A program made the translations under genes and the position numbers. DNA of 64,000 nucleotides from Cyclobacteriaceae bacterium (GTDB lineage Bacteria > Bacteroidota > Bacteroidia > Cytophagales > Cyclobacteriaceae), in assembly GCA_016787565.1 (NCBI GenBank), contig JAEUUG010000012.1, forward strand, positions 434,001 through 498,000. The letters are read 5' to 3'. The notes under the pieces were generated by a model, which saw nothing but the letters and a program-made list of their open reading frames with translations, had not been told where the DNA came from and made no database searches. Of the stretch, positions 54,451-63,361 are shown one piece after another. The stretch's first letter is position 1. Every line of letters begins with the position of its first letter.

Positions 54451-55257
54451 ATGAAAACAATGAGACTCATTCTTTCAATTCTAATGGCAACAGCATTGAT
54501 TGTTGCAGGGTGCGATGATGACGATGACAACGATCACGCTGAAACATTTGTTCTGGTTCATGGCGCTTGGCAAGCTCCCTATGTTTGGGACCAGGTAAAG
54601 ACCGATTTAGAAAAACAGGGACACTATGTTATCGTGGCCGAACTCCCCGCACACGGGAGTGATAACACTCCTCCCCAAAACACATCATTGGAAGTATATC
54701 GTGATGCCGTACTGGCATCATTTCAATCGCGTTCCGAAAAAGTTGTTCTCGTAGGACATAGTATGGCTGGCATGGTGATCAGCGCGGCCGCTGAAAAGAG
54801 TCCATCTAAAATAAAGAAGCTCATCTACATTGGCGCGTTTGCTCCGAAAAATGGACAGTCACTTCTTGATCTTGCGTTTTCAGATGCACAAAGTCAACTT
54901 GGTGCATCGCTCATTGAGTCGGAAGATCATCTCACGCTGGATGTAAAGAGAGAAAACGTTACTTCATTATTTTGTCAGGATGCGCCTGCGGCTGTGCAAC
55001 AGAACGTCTTAAGCAACTTTAAGCCCGAACCAGCCATTCCCTTCACCAATGCTGTTGTTTTAACCGAATCCAACTTTGGAACCGTGGAGAAGTATTATAT
55101 ACATACGCTCAAGGATAATGTCATTGGACAAAATCTTCAAAACACTATGGCAGCACAAGTCAACGTAAAGCAAAAGTATTCCCTTGATACAGGTCATTCA
55201 CCATTCTTATCGGCACCGGAGGAAGTAACAAAACTTTTAATAGAGATTTCAAAGTAG
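54451..55257 (+). CDS. Alpha/beta hydrolase lipoprotein
   Basis: From the ATG at 54451, 268 residues. The N-terminal helix ends in a lipobox (LIVAGC) followed by an acidic DDDDDND spacer, so it is probably a lipid-anchored protein. The alpha/beta hydrolase core has FVLVHGAWQAPYVW, the nucleophile in VLVGHSMAGMV and the catalytic His in DTGHSPFLSAP. It is close to the esterase/salicylate-hydrolase-like family of short plant-type hydrolases (MES-like). Substrate is unknown. A terminator follows at 55292. Confidence 0.9.
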   Translation: MKTMRLILSILMATALIVAGCDDDDDNDHAETFVLVHGAWQAPYVWDQVKTDLEKQGHYVIVAELPAHGSDNTPPQNTSLEVYRDAVLASFQSRSEKVVLVGHSMAGMVISAAAEKSPSKIKKLIYIGAFAPKNGQSLLDLAFSDAQSQLGASLIESEDHLTLDVKRENVTSLFCQDAPAAVQQNVLSNFKPEPAIPFTNAVVLTESNFGTVEKYYIHTLKDNVIGQNLQNTMAAQVNVKQKYSLDTGHSPFLSAPEEVTKLLIEISK

Positions 55258-55291
55258 CAACAGGTTTTAGATTAGGTTTGGGGTTAGGTAG

Positions 55292-55330
55292 AGAGGCTGT
55301 CTCAGACGGAGCAGCCTCTTCTTTTTTTTG
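55292..55330 (+). terminator. Intrinsic terminator after the hydrolase lipoprotein
   Basis: AGAGGCTG with CAGCCTCT plus an inner CTC/GAG pair and one bulge, followed by TCTTCTTTTTTTTG. Confidence 0.85.
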
Positions 55331-55463
55331 CCACAGTTAGTTGATACATCGAAGCTTTTGAGATATACAACTGTCTTGCTTCTCATTACAAAAAAAGCGA
55401 TGAATCACACATTTATTAACAGTGCAAACCGCTGTCAATTTGCTCAAGTAAATCGGAGCGGTT

Positions 55464-56414
55464 ATGAAAGCAGCAGTTCGTTATTTGATTTGTGGAGTGG
55501 GACACGCGGTTCTTAACATGTTTTTATTGATTGTCACACCGCGATCCGTCTACGCACAGAAAGAGTCGATGGTACGAATCGGACTCGACAATGATTTCTT
55601 TGCATATCAAAAGGAGGATGGGGCCTATACGAATGGTCTTATGATTGACTACATCACACAACAACGCGACTCAACTGATATCTTCAGAGCTTCCCAATAT
55701 TCACTAACACAGATCATGATCACACCCAATAGCATTTCCAGTACCACGCCACCTCCAGGAGATTATCCTTACTCTGGTTCGATACTATTATCATACAAGA
55801 CATCCTCCATAGATGCTAGCGAGAAACATATCTCTACTACTTCTTACATAGTCGGAATTATGGGGCCCTATTCCTTGGCAGGACAAACCCAAACGACAGT
55901 TCATAAGGCAATTCACGATGGACTTCCCAAGGGCTGGGATAGTCAATATGGAACAACGGTGATGCTCAATATCAATTGGAGTGATGAGAGAGGAATACCC
56001 AATTTGCCACGCCAGATTGCCATGACCGGAAAAACAGAAGTCTACGTTGGTACAATCATCACCGGGGCCGCAGTTCAGGGTAGTATCAGATTTGGTTTGA
56101 TGAACCCATACTTTGAATCGATAACCGGACGCCATGTCGCTAACCGGCAGAAACGGATGTTATGTTATCTTCACTCTTCATTTAAAGCGCAGGCTGTCGC
56201 CAGTAATACATTGCTCACTGGAAACATATCACCTAATGGATATAGCGATGATAAGAATGTGCGCATCAAGCACCTGGTGTATTACAGCGAACTTGGCCTT
56301 GATTTAAGCTACCTATTCTTAGGGTTGTCACTGACCTACAAGACACATTCTGGACTCATCGTGGGACAACCTACAAAGCCTTATGGGAACGTTTCCTTAA
56401 CGGTGAGGATTTAA
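55464..56414 (+). CDS. LpxR-type lipid A deacylase (DUF2219)
   Basis: A 316-residue outer-membrane beta-barrel with a signal peptide (cleaved after VYAQ). The LpxR features are IGLDNDFFAYQKEDGAYTNG near the N-terminus, the conserved MITPNS and PPPGDYPYSGSILLSY segment, and IVGIMGPYSLAGQTQTTVHKAIHDGLPKGWDSQYG. LpxR removes the 3'-acyloxyacyl chain of lipid A, and the conserved Asn, Asp and His residues are present. It is followed after 126 bases by the TPR histidine kinase at 56541. Confidence 0.88.
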   Translation: MKAAVRYLICGVGHAVLNMFLLIVTPRSVYAQKESMVRIGLDNDFFAYQKEDGAYTNGLMIDYITQQRDSTDIFRASQYSLTQIMITPNSISSTTPPPGDYPYSGSILLSYKTSSIDASEKHISTTSYIVGIMGPYSLAGQTQTTVHKAIHDGLPKGWDSQYGTTVMLNINWSDERGIPNLPRQIAMTGKTEVYVGTIITGAAVQGSIRFGLMNPYFESITGRHVANRQKRMLCYLHSSFKAQAVASNTLLTGNISPNGYSDDKNVRIKHLVYYSELGLDLSYLFLGLSLTYKTHSGLIVGQPTKPYGNVSLTVRI

Positions 56415-56458
56415 GAACATCGTCATCTTGACCATGACCCGGCCCCCATCGGCATAAA

Positions 56459-56483
56459 AAGTTGTTGTACAAATTATCGATTT
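56459..56483 (+). promoter_or_regulatory. Conserved 25-bp upstream block, copy 4
   Basis: AAGTTGTTG, TAC, AAATTATCGATTT. The gap to the GTG start at 56541 is exactly 57 bases, which also supports that GTG start. Confidence 0.72.
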
Positions 56484-56540
56484 CTGCGAGCGCCTTCCCG
56501 CTTATAGTACTTTAGCTCTTTAAGTCTAAAGTCTGAATTT

Positions 56541-58748
56541 GTGCAAAGGGTGGTTCTCATAGGGCTCATTTTTTTCTCCTCCTTGAGTAGAGGTGTCCTT
56601 GCTACACCATTCGTTCCAGCCGAAGACACGACAAGGATGTTTCACGCCATCGGCCGTGGGAAGAGTTTCATTGAAGGAAGCAAACCCAACTACGACAGCG
56701 CTCGTTATTTTTTCAACACAGCAGCACAGATCGCAAAGGCAGGCGGTGACGAACTCAACTACCACAAAAGCCTGACTTATCTGGGTTATACTGCTATCCA
56801 AATCGGGGACAAAAAAGAAGGTGAGCAGCACTTCCGCAAGGCAATTCAGTACTACGAGAGCATCGGTGAGCCGGAACTTCAGGCTCAGACATGGATACTC
56901 TTCGGGGAAGCATATGCTATGAAAGACAACCTGTGGCCGCAGGTTAAAGACTCAAAGAACTTCAATGATATGATTTCGTGCTTTCGTAATGGAGTCAGAC
57001 TTACAGATGAAACGCAACACCCTAAATTGCGATTGGCCCGTGAACTGACACTTGCTGAATATTTTATGAGGCATGGTGATCTGGACTCGGCAGAAACAAA
57101 ATACCAAAGCGTACTCGCGAGAAACGCCAATGCTGATTCTGTCATCTTACAGACGGCACTCATCGGCATGGTGCCCGTGAGTTACTTTAAGGGTAACCTC
57201 AATAAGGCACTGTATTACGGACTGCAGTCGCTTAAAATACCAACGGATTGGGTTGATGCTAACAGATTGTCAGAGTTGCATCTCTACCTGGGAAACAGCT
57301 ACCGCGATCTGGGAATGCGCCAGAAGGCACTCGAACATTATCACCAGAGTCTTGCGTACTGTGAGCAGGTCTCGGCATTCGAATACTTATATGGTTCCCT
57401 GACACGAAACATTGCAAGGATAATGATCTCTAGTGGCGAGGCAAAGCAAGCCCTCGCATTCATCACCGATCAAATGCACAAGCATCCAGCGGATAATCCA
57501 ATGCTCAAAATGCTGGTGAACGAAAGTCTTGGCTATTGCTATGCGGCACTCGGTGATCCAGCTATGGCCGAAAAGTATTTTCTGAAAACAATCGAATACA
57601 GCAAAGCTGTCAATCATGCAACACTCTCGCTGCCGCAATACTATTCAGTAGGAAAGTTCTACTATGATAACAATCAACTGGAGAAGGCACGAAAATACTT
57701 AAACCCAATTGAGAAGGCTCCCATGGGATTGGTTGCACTCGCACCTCTATGCAATACCCATTTCATGCTCTTTAAAATCGACTCTGCTGCACATAACTAC
57801 GTTTCAGCTATCAAGCATCTCCGCATGCACAAGGCATTGAATGATTCCATCTTCAATGCCTCTAAATTCCGTCAGATCGAAGAGCTACAAGTTCAGTATG
57901 AAACAGAAAAGAAGGAGCAGGACATCCAACTCCTTGAAAACCAAAATAAGTTTCAGGTAAGTGAGCTTGAGAAGGCAGCATTCACGCGGAACGTAATCAT
58001 CGCAGGAACAATCATGATGGCAATCCTACTGGCACTTAGCTTCAATCGCTACCGAATCAAGCAAAAGGCAAACGAAGCTCTTGCTACCAAACAGGGAATC
58101 ATCAACGAAAAAAATATCTCTCTTGAGAAGATGGTAGACGAGAAAGAATGGCTTCTCAAAGAAATACATCACCGTGTGAAAAACAACTTGCAGGTTGTGG
58201 TTAGTCTCCTGAACACACAAAGTACCTACATCAAAAATGAAGATGCTTTGATGGCTATAAAGCACAGTCAGTATCGGATGTATGCCATGTCATTGATTCA
58301 TCAAAAGCTCTATGAATCGGCAAGCCTCTCGAAGATCAACCTGAGTTCATATGTAAACGAATTGATTGATTACTTAAAGGATAGCTTTGATACGGGCAAA
58401 AGAATTCGATTTGATCTTTCACTTGAACCAGTGGAACTAAGTATTTCGCAATCACTTCCAGTCGGCCTGATTCTCAGTGAGACCATTACCAATTCCATTA
58501 AGTATGCGTTCCCGAATTTTTCAGAGGGAACGGTTGGCATTGTCCTCAACCTGTTGCCCAACAACCAAATAAGATTGGTTATTAACGACAACGGCATCGG
58601 ACTCCCCACTAATTTCGACATCAGCAAATCCAACACACTGGGTCTTGAATTGATCAAGGGTCTTAGTCGACAATTAGGAGCAGTTATGTCAATGGAAAGT
58701 AAGGGCGGACTCAGGGTATCACTGGAATGGTATCAGGATGCTGCGTAA
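56541..58748 (+). CDS. TPR-containing sensor histidine kinase (GTG start)
   Basis: A 735-residue kinase. There is no ATG at a suitable place; the GTG at 56541 gives a signal peptide (VVLIGLIFFSSLSRGVLA). TPR-like helices run to about residue 470. Then come one membrane helix (VIIAGTIMMAILLALSFNRY), the H-box EIHHRVKNNLQVVVSLL and the HATPase with LILSETITNSIKYAF and INDNGIGLP. It is the fourth copy of this type in the window, without an adjacent response-regulator gene. Confidence 0.92.
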   Translation: MQRVVLIGLIFFSSLSRGVLATPFVPAEDTTRMFHAIGRGKSFIEGSKPNYDSARYFFNTAAQIAKAGGDELNYHKSLTYLGYTAIQIGDKKEGEQHFRKAIQYYESIGEPELQAQTWILFGEAYAMKDNLWPQVKDSKNFNDMISCFRNGVRLTDETQHPKLRLARELTLAEYFMRHGDLDSAETKYQSVLARNANADSVILQTALIGMVPVSYFKGNLNKALYYGLQSLKIPTDWVDANRLSELHLYLGNSYRDLGMRQKALEHYHQSLAYCEQVSAFEYLYGSLTRNIARIMISSGEAKQALAFITDQMHKHPADNPMLKMLVNESLGYCYAALGDPAMAEKYFLKTIEYSKAVNHATLSLPQYYSVGKFYYDNNQLEKARKYLNPIEKAPMGLVALAPLCNTHFMLFKIDSAAHNYVSAIKHLRMHKALNDSIFNASKFRQIEELQVQYETEKKEQDIQLLENQNKFQVSELEKAAFTRNVIIAGTIMMAILLALSFNRYRIKQKANEALATKQGIINEKNISLEKMVDEKEWLLKEIHHRVKNNLQVVVSLLNTQSTYIKNEDALMAIKHSQYRMYAMSLIHQKLYESASLSKINLSSYVNELIDYLKDSFDTGKRIRFDLSLEPVELSISQSLPVGLILSETITNSIKYAFPNFSEGTVGIVLNLLPNNQIRLVINDNGIGLPTNFDISKSNTLGLELIKGLSRQLGAVMSMESKGGLRVSLEWYQDAA

Positions 58749-58800
58749 CATAATTACAGCGAGTGAGGTGGTTTATACAACAATTCCCTGATATTCGTCC

Positions 58801-58831
58801 TTTCCGCGAGTGCGAACCTCAAATACTTTTG
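58801..58831 (+). promoter_or_regulatory. Promoter for the phosphate transporter gene
   Basis: TTTC (58801-58804), a 19-base spacer and TACTTTTG (58824-58831). The -7 box matches TAnnTTTG in full, and the -33 box has one mismatch. It lies 42 bases upstream of the start at 58874. Confidence 0.5.
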
Positions 58832-58873
58832 TTTCGTGCGTGAACGTCTATTCCTGTTTGCCCACAGCAAACT

Positions 58874-60295
58874 ATGTTTGATCTTGAAACCTCGCACTTA
58901 GTACTCTTAATCGTTTGTCTGTTCGCGGCTTGTTGTTTTGAGTTTGTGAACGGATTTCATGATACTGCAAATGCAGTCGCTACTGTAATTTATACACATT
59001 CCTTGAAGCCATGGCAAGCTGTAATATGGTCGGGCGCTTTTAATTTTCTTGGTGTTTTTGCTGGTGGAATCGGTGTTGCTATTGGGATTATAAATCTCTT
59101 GCCTGTGGAGACGCTTGTTGATCAGAATACCTCACACAGCCTGTCGATGGTTGCCTCATTACTCTTGACTGCAATTTTCTGGAATGTATTGACATGGTAT
59201 CTCGGTCTTCCCAGCTCAAGTTCACATGCCTTAGTCGGTTCCATTCTTGGAGTGGGGGTTGCCTACTCACTTATGTCAGACTCATCGACAGCAGTTAATT
59301 GGAAACAGGCAGAAGAGATTGGGTTGTCCTTACTTTTTTCTCCGATAGCAGGATTTTCATTGGCGATCATTGCTATGTACCTCATCCGCAGACTGACTAA
59401 AAACACGAACTATCGAGACAGCCTCTTTAAAGAACCCAAGAAGGATGCACCGCCTCCAGTCTGGATTCGGCTGATACTAATTCTTACGTGTACCTTTGTT
59501 AGTTTTTTTCACGGCTCCAATGATGGACAGAAAGGTATTGGTCTGGTCATGTTGATCTTGATTGGAATTGTACCGGCACACTTTGCTCTCAATGATTCAT
59601 ATTCACCATCTTCGGTTCCGACAACCCTGTATCGCATTGAAAAAGTAATTAATGAACTCGATACGACCGTGCTTGCTGCACCTGATCGTGCAATAGTTTT
59701 ACAGGCAAAAACGTCAACAACGGAACTCGTCCAGATTTTCGCTTCCCTAAAAAGCATGTCCGAAATTCCCCAAGACAAACGTTTCATCGTCCGAAAGCAA
59801 ATCGTATTGCTTGACCGAGATGTAAAAGTGTTGATGACAAAGAGCGAACTGAAGATGAGTGAACTGGACAGAACAGTTTTGAGGCGATCTCTTATTGAAC
59901 TTCGTAAGGCAATTGATTATTCACCGAAGTGGGTTTTAATAATGATTTCAGTTTCACTTGGACTAGGCACTATGATAGGCTGGAAACGGATCGTTAAGAC
60001 AATCGGTGAAAAGATTGGCAAGGAACACTTGACTTATGCGCAAGGAGCAAGCGCTGAATTTGTAACAGCAGCGACCATTGGCGTATCATCACATCTTGGA
60101 CTACCCGCCAGTACCACACACATCTTATCGTCAGGGATTGCCGGAAGTATGGTAGCGAATCGAGGTGTTAAAAATCTTGAATCAAGCACCGTAAGAAATA
60201 TTCTGCTGGCATGGGTGCTTACGCTTCCTGTTGTAATGACGATGTCTGCAAGTCTATTTTTATTGTTCAGGTCGTTGTTCACCGGCTCAACTTAA
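58874..60295 (+). CDS. Inorganic phosphate transporter, PiT family
   Basis: A 473-residue inner-membrane low-affinity phosphate (metal-phosphate) symporter. The two inverted PiT repeats are clear: VNGFHDTANAVATVIYT with GLPSSSSHALVGSILG in the first, and SFFHGSNDGQKGIGL with GLPASTTHILSSGIAG in the second. A hydrophilic central loop (about 240-340) separates them. The gene stands alone; no PhoU-like partner is adjacent. Confidence 0.95.
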   Translation: MFDLETSHLVLLIVCLFAACCFEFVNGFHDTANAVATVIYTHSLKPWQAVIWSGAFNFLGVFAGGIGVAIGIINLLPVETLVDQNTSHSLSMVASLLLTAIFWNVLTWYLGLPSSSSHALVGSILGVGVAYSLMSDSSTAVNWKQAEEIGLSLLFSPIAGFSLAIIAMYLIRRLTKNTNYRDSLFKEPKKDAPPPVWIRLILILTCTFVSFFHGSNDGQKGIGLVMLILIGIVPAHFALNDSYSPSSVPTTLYRIEKVINELDTTVLAAPDRAIVLQAKTSTTELVQIFASLKSMSEIPQDKRFIVRKQIVLLDRDVKVLMTKSELKMSELDRTVLRRSLIELRKAIDYSPKWVLIMISVSLGLGTMIGWKRIVKTIGEKIGKEHLTYAQGASAEFVTAATIGVSSHLGLPASTTHILSSGIAGSMVANRGVKNLESSTVRNILLAWVLTLPVVMTMSASLFLLFRSLFTGST

Positions 60296-60333
60296 TCTGT
60301 GTACACCTTCAACTAGTGCCAATAGCAATTTTC

Positions 60334-60425
60334 GTTTGATCAAATCAACAATTCGATTGATGAAATCATCGATTTATTAGCGCTGATATTTCACAATTCT
60401 GATGTGCAATCGTTTGATCATTTCT
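60334..60425. promoter_or_regulatory. Cluster of TTTGATCA-type sites and a 25-bp block relative
   Basis: The 267-base gap before the ECF sigma gene holds TTTGATCAAATC (starting near 60335) and a block relative at 60351-60375 that matches the 25-bp block at 50278 in 19 of 25 positions. TTTGATCATTTC begins at 60413. The relative lies 187 bases from the sigma start, so it is not spaced like the other copies. Confidence 0.4.
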
Positions 60426-60562
60426 TAGCATATGATTTTTGTCATCAGCGTTGGTTTGTCAATATTTTGGTTGAGCGAAAGAGATCACGTTTAATTATAT
60501 TGTGATAATCTACTCGTAAAGTTTAGACAACAGTTAGAAAGATTCAACGCTAGTGATAATGA

Positions 60563-61117
60563 ATGCCAGCATCCTTCGATAATGATCAGTTTCTTGAGTT
60601 AGCTAAAAAATGGCCGGTAGCCGGATTACAGTACCTACACAAGCACTTTTATCACAAGCTCGTCCATATTTCTCGGCAACGTACCAATAATCTCCAGGCA
60701 TCAGAAGACATAGTCCAGGAGATTTTCAGTGACCTTTGGCGCAAGTTTGATAAACTCATTGCGCAACCTGGATTCCTTGTTGTTCCATATCTTTTAATGC
60801 TGGTACGTAACAAGTCGATTACATACTACAACAAGTCCACGATTACGAGAAGCTTGTCTGGAGACTCCATCGATTCGCTGATCAGTTCATTGCCAACAGC
60901 GGAGGACCAACTCCTGTCTTCCGATAGTTTAAACCAACTCCGTGTGTTAGTGAACAAACTTCCACACAAGGACAGAGAGTGTGTTAGACTGAAATATTTT
61001 GAAGGCATGAGCAATGACGCAATAGCCTACGCATTGAGGATTTCAAAGAAAACGGTTGAAAAGCGACTCACATCTGGCATCCGTCAATTGCGGAAGTATA
61101 ATGGCTTTCAAAAATAA
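60563..61117 (+). CDS. RNA polymerase ECF sigma-70 factor (Bacteroidetes expansion family)
   Basis: A 184-residue ECF sigma factor. The region 2 segment is LQASEDIVQEIFSDLWRKFDKL and the region 4 segment LPHKDRECVRLKYFEGMSNDAIAYALRISKKTVEKRLTSGIRQLR. It is followed after 73 bases by a FecR-like gene, the usual partner. Most such pairs control a TonB receptor, but none is next to it here. Confidence 0.93.
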   Translation: MPASFDNDQFLELAKKWPVAGLQYLHKHFYHKLVHISRQRTNNLQASEDIVQEIFSDLWRKFDKLIAQPGFLVVPYLLMLVRNKSITYYNKSTITRSLSGDSIDSLISSLPTAEDQLLSSDSLNQLRVLVNKLPHKDRECVRLKYFEGMSNDAIAYALRISKKTVEKRLTSGIRQLRKYNGFQK

Positions 61118-61190
61118 AATGTCAAAAACTGTAGGGAGATATAATTCTTCGACAGAACTGTATTTAGGATAGCTTAACTGTTCAAAAAAT

Positions 61191-61778
61191 ATGGATAAAT
61201 CTACTTTGATTCATAGGGTGCTAATCGGAAAAGCTTCGGAAGAGGAGATAGCAGATCTTGAGCGATGGATGTCTCTCGATCCTGATAATGCAACGGAATT
61301 TGAGGATATGAAATTATTGTACTCAGATTCCCAGGAAACGGAAGATGATAGTAACGATTCAAGCAAGGACAGTTGGAAAAAGATAGAAGATGGGATTCAT
61401 CGGCTTCAGACCAGAGAACGAAGGATCAATTCCTTAAAAATGGTGGGAGCGGCAACTGGAATTTACGTCCTTATAATATTCGGTTACAACATATTCGGTA
61501 CCGATAGAGCGAGTGCAATGGACGATGGCCTACTCACTCAAACGCTGCATTATAGAGATGCTCGAATTAGGGACGTGATGCACTCAATAGAGGAAAATTC
61601 TCATTTTAATGTAACGCTTGCCTCTAGTGAATTAGAAGCATGCAAATTTACAGGATCATTCAAAGGTGGAACATCAATTCGTGAGGTTATCGAAACGCTT
61701 GCGAAAGCTAAGGATCTCAACGTCAGATACACCTCTGAACAGGCTGTTGTGCTTAACGGCAATCCTTGTAAAATGTAA
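61191..61778 (+). CDS. Minimal FecR-like anti-sigma factor lacking the FecR domain
   Basis: A 195-residue membrane protein. The N-terminal cytoplasmic part (LIGKASEEEIADLERWMSLDPDNATEFEDMKLLY) is the anti-sigma segment. One membrane helix follows (about 83-103), and then the DUF4974-type C-terminus (LHYRDARIRDVMHSIEENSHFNVTLAS, ending FTGSFKGGTSIREVIETLAKAKDLNVRY). The usual central FecR domain of about 100 residues is missing; FecR proteins are normally 300-400 residues. It is the expected regulator of the sigma at 60563 and would signal through an unusually short periplasmic part. Confidence 0.83.
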   Translation: MDKSTLIHRVLIGKASEEEIADLERWMSLDPDNATEFEDMKLLYSDSQETEDDSNDSSKDSWKKIEDGIHRLQTRERRINSLKMVGAATGIYVLIIFGYNIFGTDRASAMDDGLLTQTLHYRDARIRDVMHSIEENSHFNVTLASSELEACKFTGSFKGGTSIREVIETLAKAKDLNVRYTSEQAVVLNGNPCKM

Positions 61779-61862
61779 TTGCTGGGACAACTAACTTAAT
61801 GAATTTATAAAGCGAAAAGTATTGATAAGAATGAACGAATTAAAGACTAACGCCCCTTGTGC

Positions 61863-63026
61863 ATGCAATCGAATATCAAATATGAACTTCTGGATTATGA
61901 ACGACTCATAGATTCGGTCTCAACAGAGCTGCAACAGATACCCCGCGCACAATTCGGCATTGACCTTTCTGAAGAAGCCGACAGAATTAAACAAACCTTC
62001 ATTCACGAAGTATTCTCCTTTCAAGACGAACGTCACCTTGAAAGATACATACAGTACCATCAACAGGCACTCATAAGCCTAATGGACGAAACTCTCAAAA
62101 TCACAAGCGATACAACATCAACACAGAAGGAGTTGTATCAGCTTTGTTATGACGGGCTGGAAGACATGCTCTCATTCATAGAGCGTCACTTTGCGAAATA
62201 CTTTGATCAGGATGCAAAGGCTCCGACTGCATATGTTGCAATTGTTCAAAATGATATGCGTCATCACTTCCAAGACATCACACAAAAGCTTGCTGACCTT
62301 AGTGCCGATCAAAGGCTTACTGACTCAGTCGTTTATGCCTTGCGGAAACTAACAGAAAGTGATGCCAGTAAAGAGGTATCTTACCGTAAGATTCTTTTCG
62401 CAAAGCAGGTCCAAAAAGAACTTTCAGAATTATTGGAACGCATTCGAGGCGAATCTGACATCAACGAAGACCTTAGGAATCTCGTGTACTACCTGAACTA
62501 TAATTCGATCAAGGCATTCACATACCACACCAATTACATTGATGTGCTCCTTAACGAGACGGACTCACGTAACGATATGATAGAGCGCTTGTCATTCATC
62601 TTAAAACGGATCAAACAAGCGCAAGTAAAACCTGGCATTGCTTACAACCATCAGGCACCACCGCTGAAAGTTCAATTGAATAGTTATATCATCGAAGAAA
62701 TTGAACACTTGCAGCGTGTTCATCAACTCGGACTGACGAGTCCGGGTAAGCCCTCGGATCTCATGACAACATTTAGAATTCAGATAGAGATGTCAGTAGC
62801 GCAGATCGCTTATTTTCTGAAAGTTCTTGTTGAATCAAAGGTTATCGTAAATCAAAACGTCACCGAACTTCTCAGGTTCTTATCAAAGATCCTTGTTTCG
62901 AAAAAGGTTGAGATTATCTCCTATGACAGTCTCCGTTCCAAGTATTATAATATCGAACAAAGCACGCGTGACTCAATAAGAAATATTCTCCTTCGTATGA
63001 TTAATTCAATAGACCGTGGGATTTGA
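61863..63026 (+). CDS. Helical protein of unknown function, possibly RteC-like C-terminus
   Basis: From the ATG at 61863, 387 residues; a TTG 6 bases upstream is not needed. It is almost entirely helical and has no signal or membrane segment. The C-terminal 120 residues (KVQLNSYIIEEIEHL, then IAYFLKVLVESKVIVNQNVTELLRFLSKIL, ending SIRNILLRMINSIDR) resemble the RteC-type domain of Bacteroidetes mobile-element regulators. The match is by eye and weak. The gene follows the minimal FecR by 84 bases; function unknown. Confidence 0.6.
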   Translation: MQSNIKYELLDYERLIDSVSTELQQIPRAQFGIDLSEEADRIKQTFIHEVFSFQDERHLERYIQYHQQALISLMDETLKITSDTTSTQKELYQLCYDGLEDMLSFIERHFAKYFDQDAKAPTAYVAIVQNDMRHHFQDITQKLADLSADQRLTDSVVYALRKLTESDASKEVSYRKILFAKQVQKELSELLERIRGESDINEDLRNLVYYLNYNSIKAFTYHTNYIDVLLNETDSRNDMIERLSFILKRIKQAQVKPGIAYNHQAPPLKVQLNSYIIEEIEHLQRVHQLGLTSPGKPSDLMTTFRIQIEMSVAQIAYFLKVLVESKVIVNQNVTELLRFLSKILVSKKVEIISYDSLRSKYYNIEQSTRDSIRNILLRMINSIDRGI

Positions 63027-63040
63027 GTATTCATACTTTA

Positions 63041-63343
63041 CTAACCATTTGGTGATAAAGATCGGTGGAGTTTTCTATTCAACCAGCGTGCATCCTTTTG
63101 CCATCGAAGAAAGACTACACTGTAACGATCAGCAAGTCGTTCATTCAACACATGCAAACGGCTCTCCGCTTCTTGGATTTGATCAATCATTAGTTGAAGC
63201 TCCGCAGCTTTTTGCATATAAAACGACTCATCAATTGTGTGATAGGTCTCCAGATCAAGTTCCTGGCGCATTTGCGAAAGGAGATTATTGAGAAGGTCAG
63301 CAAGTCGTGCTGCCCGTCCTGTTAGGTCGCTGTCGATTGCCAT
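63041..63343 (-). CDS. Small coiled-coil protein, hypothetical
   Basis: From the ATG at 63343, 100 residues. The central part (AARLADLLNNLLSQMRQELDLETYHTIDESFYMQKAAELQLMIDQIQEAESRLHVLNERLADRYS) is a continuous amphipathic helix or coiled coil, with basic residues at the end. No family is recognised. A TACTTTTG promoter box lies 7 bases before the start, so the mRNA may have almost no leader. It is convergent with the RteC-like gene at 61863-63026. Confidence 0.6.
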   Translation of the reverse strand: MAIDSDLTGRAARLADLLNNLLSQMRQELDLETYHTIDESFYMQKAAELQLMIDQIQEAESRLHVLNERLADRYSVVFLRWQKDARWLNRKLHRSLSPNG

Positions 63344-63350
63344 AATGGTA

Positions 63351-63358
63351 CAAAAGTA
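63351..63358 (-). promoter_or_regulatory. -7 box for the small coiled-coil protein
   Basis: TACTTTTG on the minus strand, a full TAnnTTTG match, 7 bases before the ATG at 63343. The -33 element is weak. The predicted start of transcription is at or next to the ATG. Confidence 0.4.
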
Positions 63359-63361
63359 CAA

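Noticed and set aside
63016..63291. A 91-residue plus-strand frame after the RteC-like gene
   Set aside because: It overlaps the better minus-strand frame (63041-63343), which has a promoter box, a good ATG and a coiled-coil composition.
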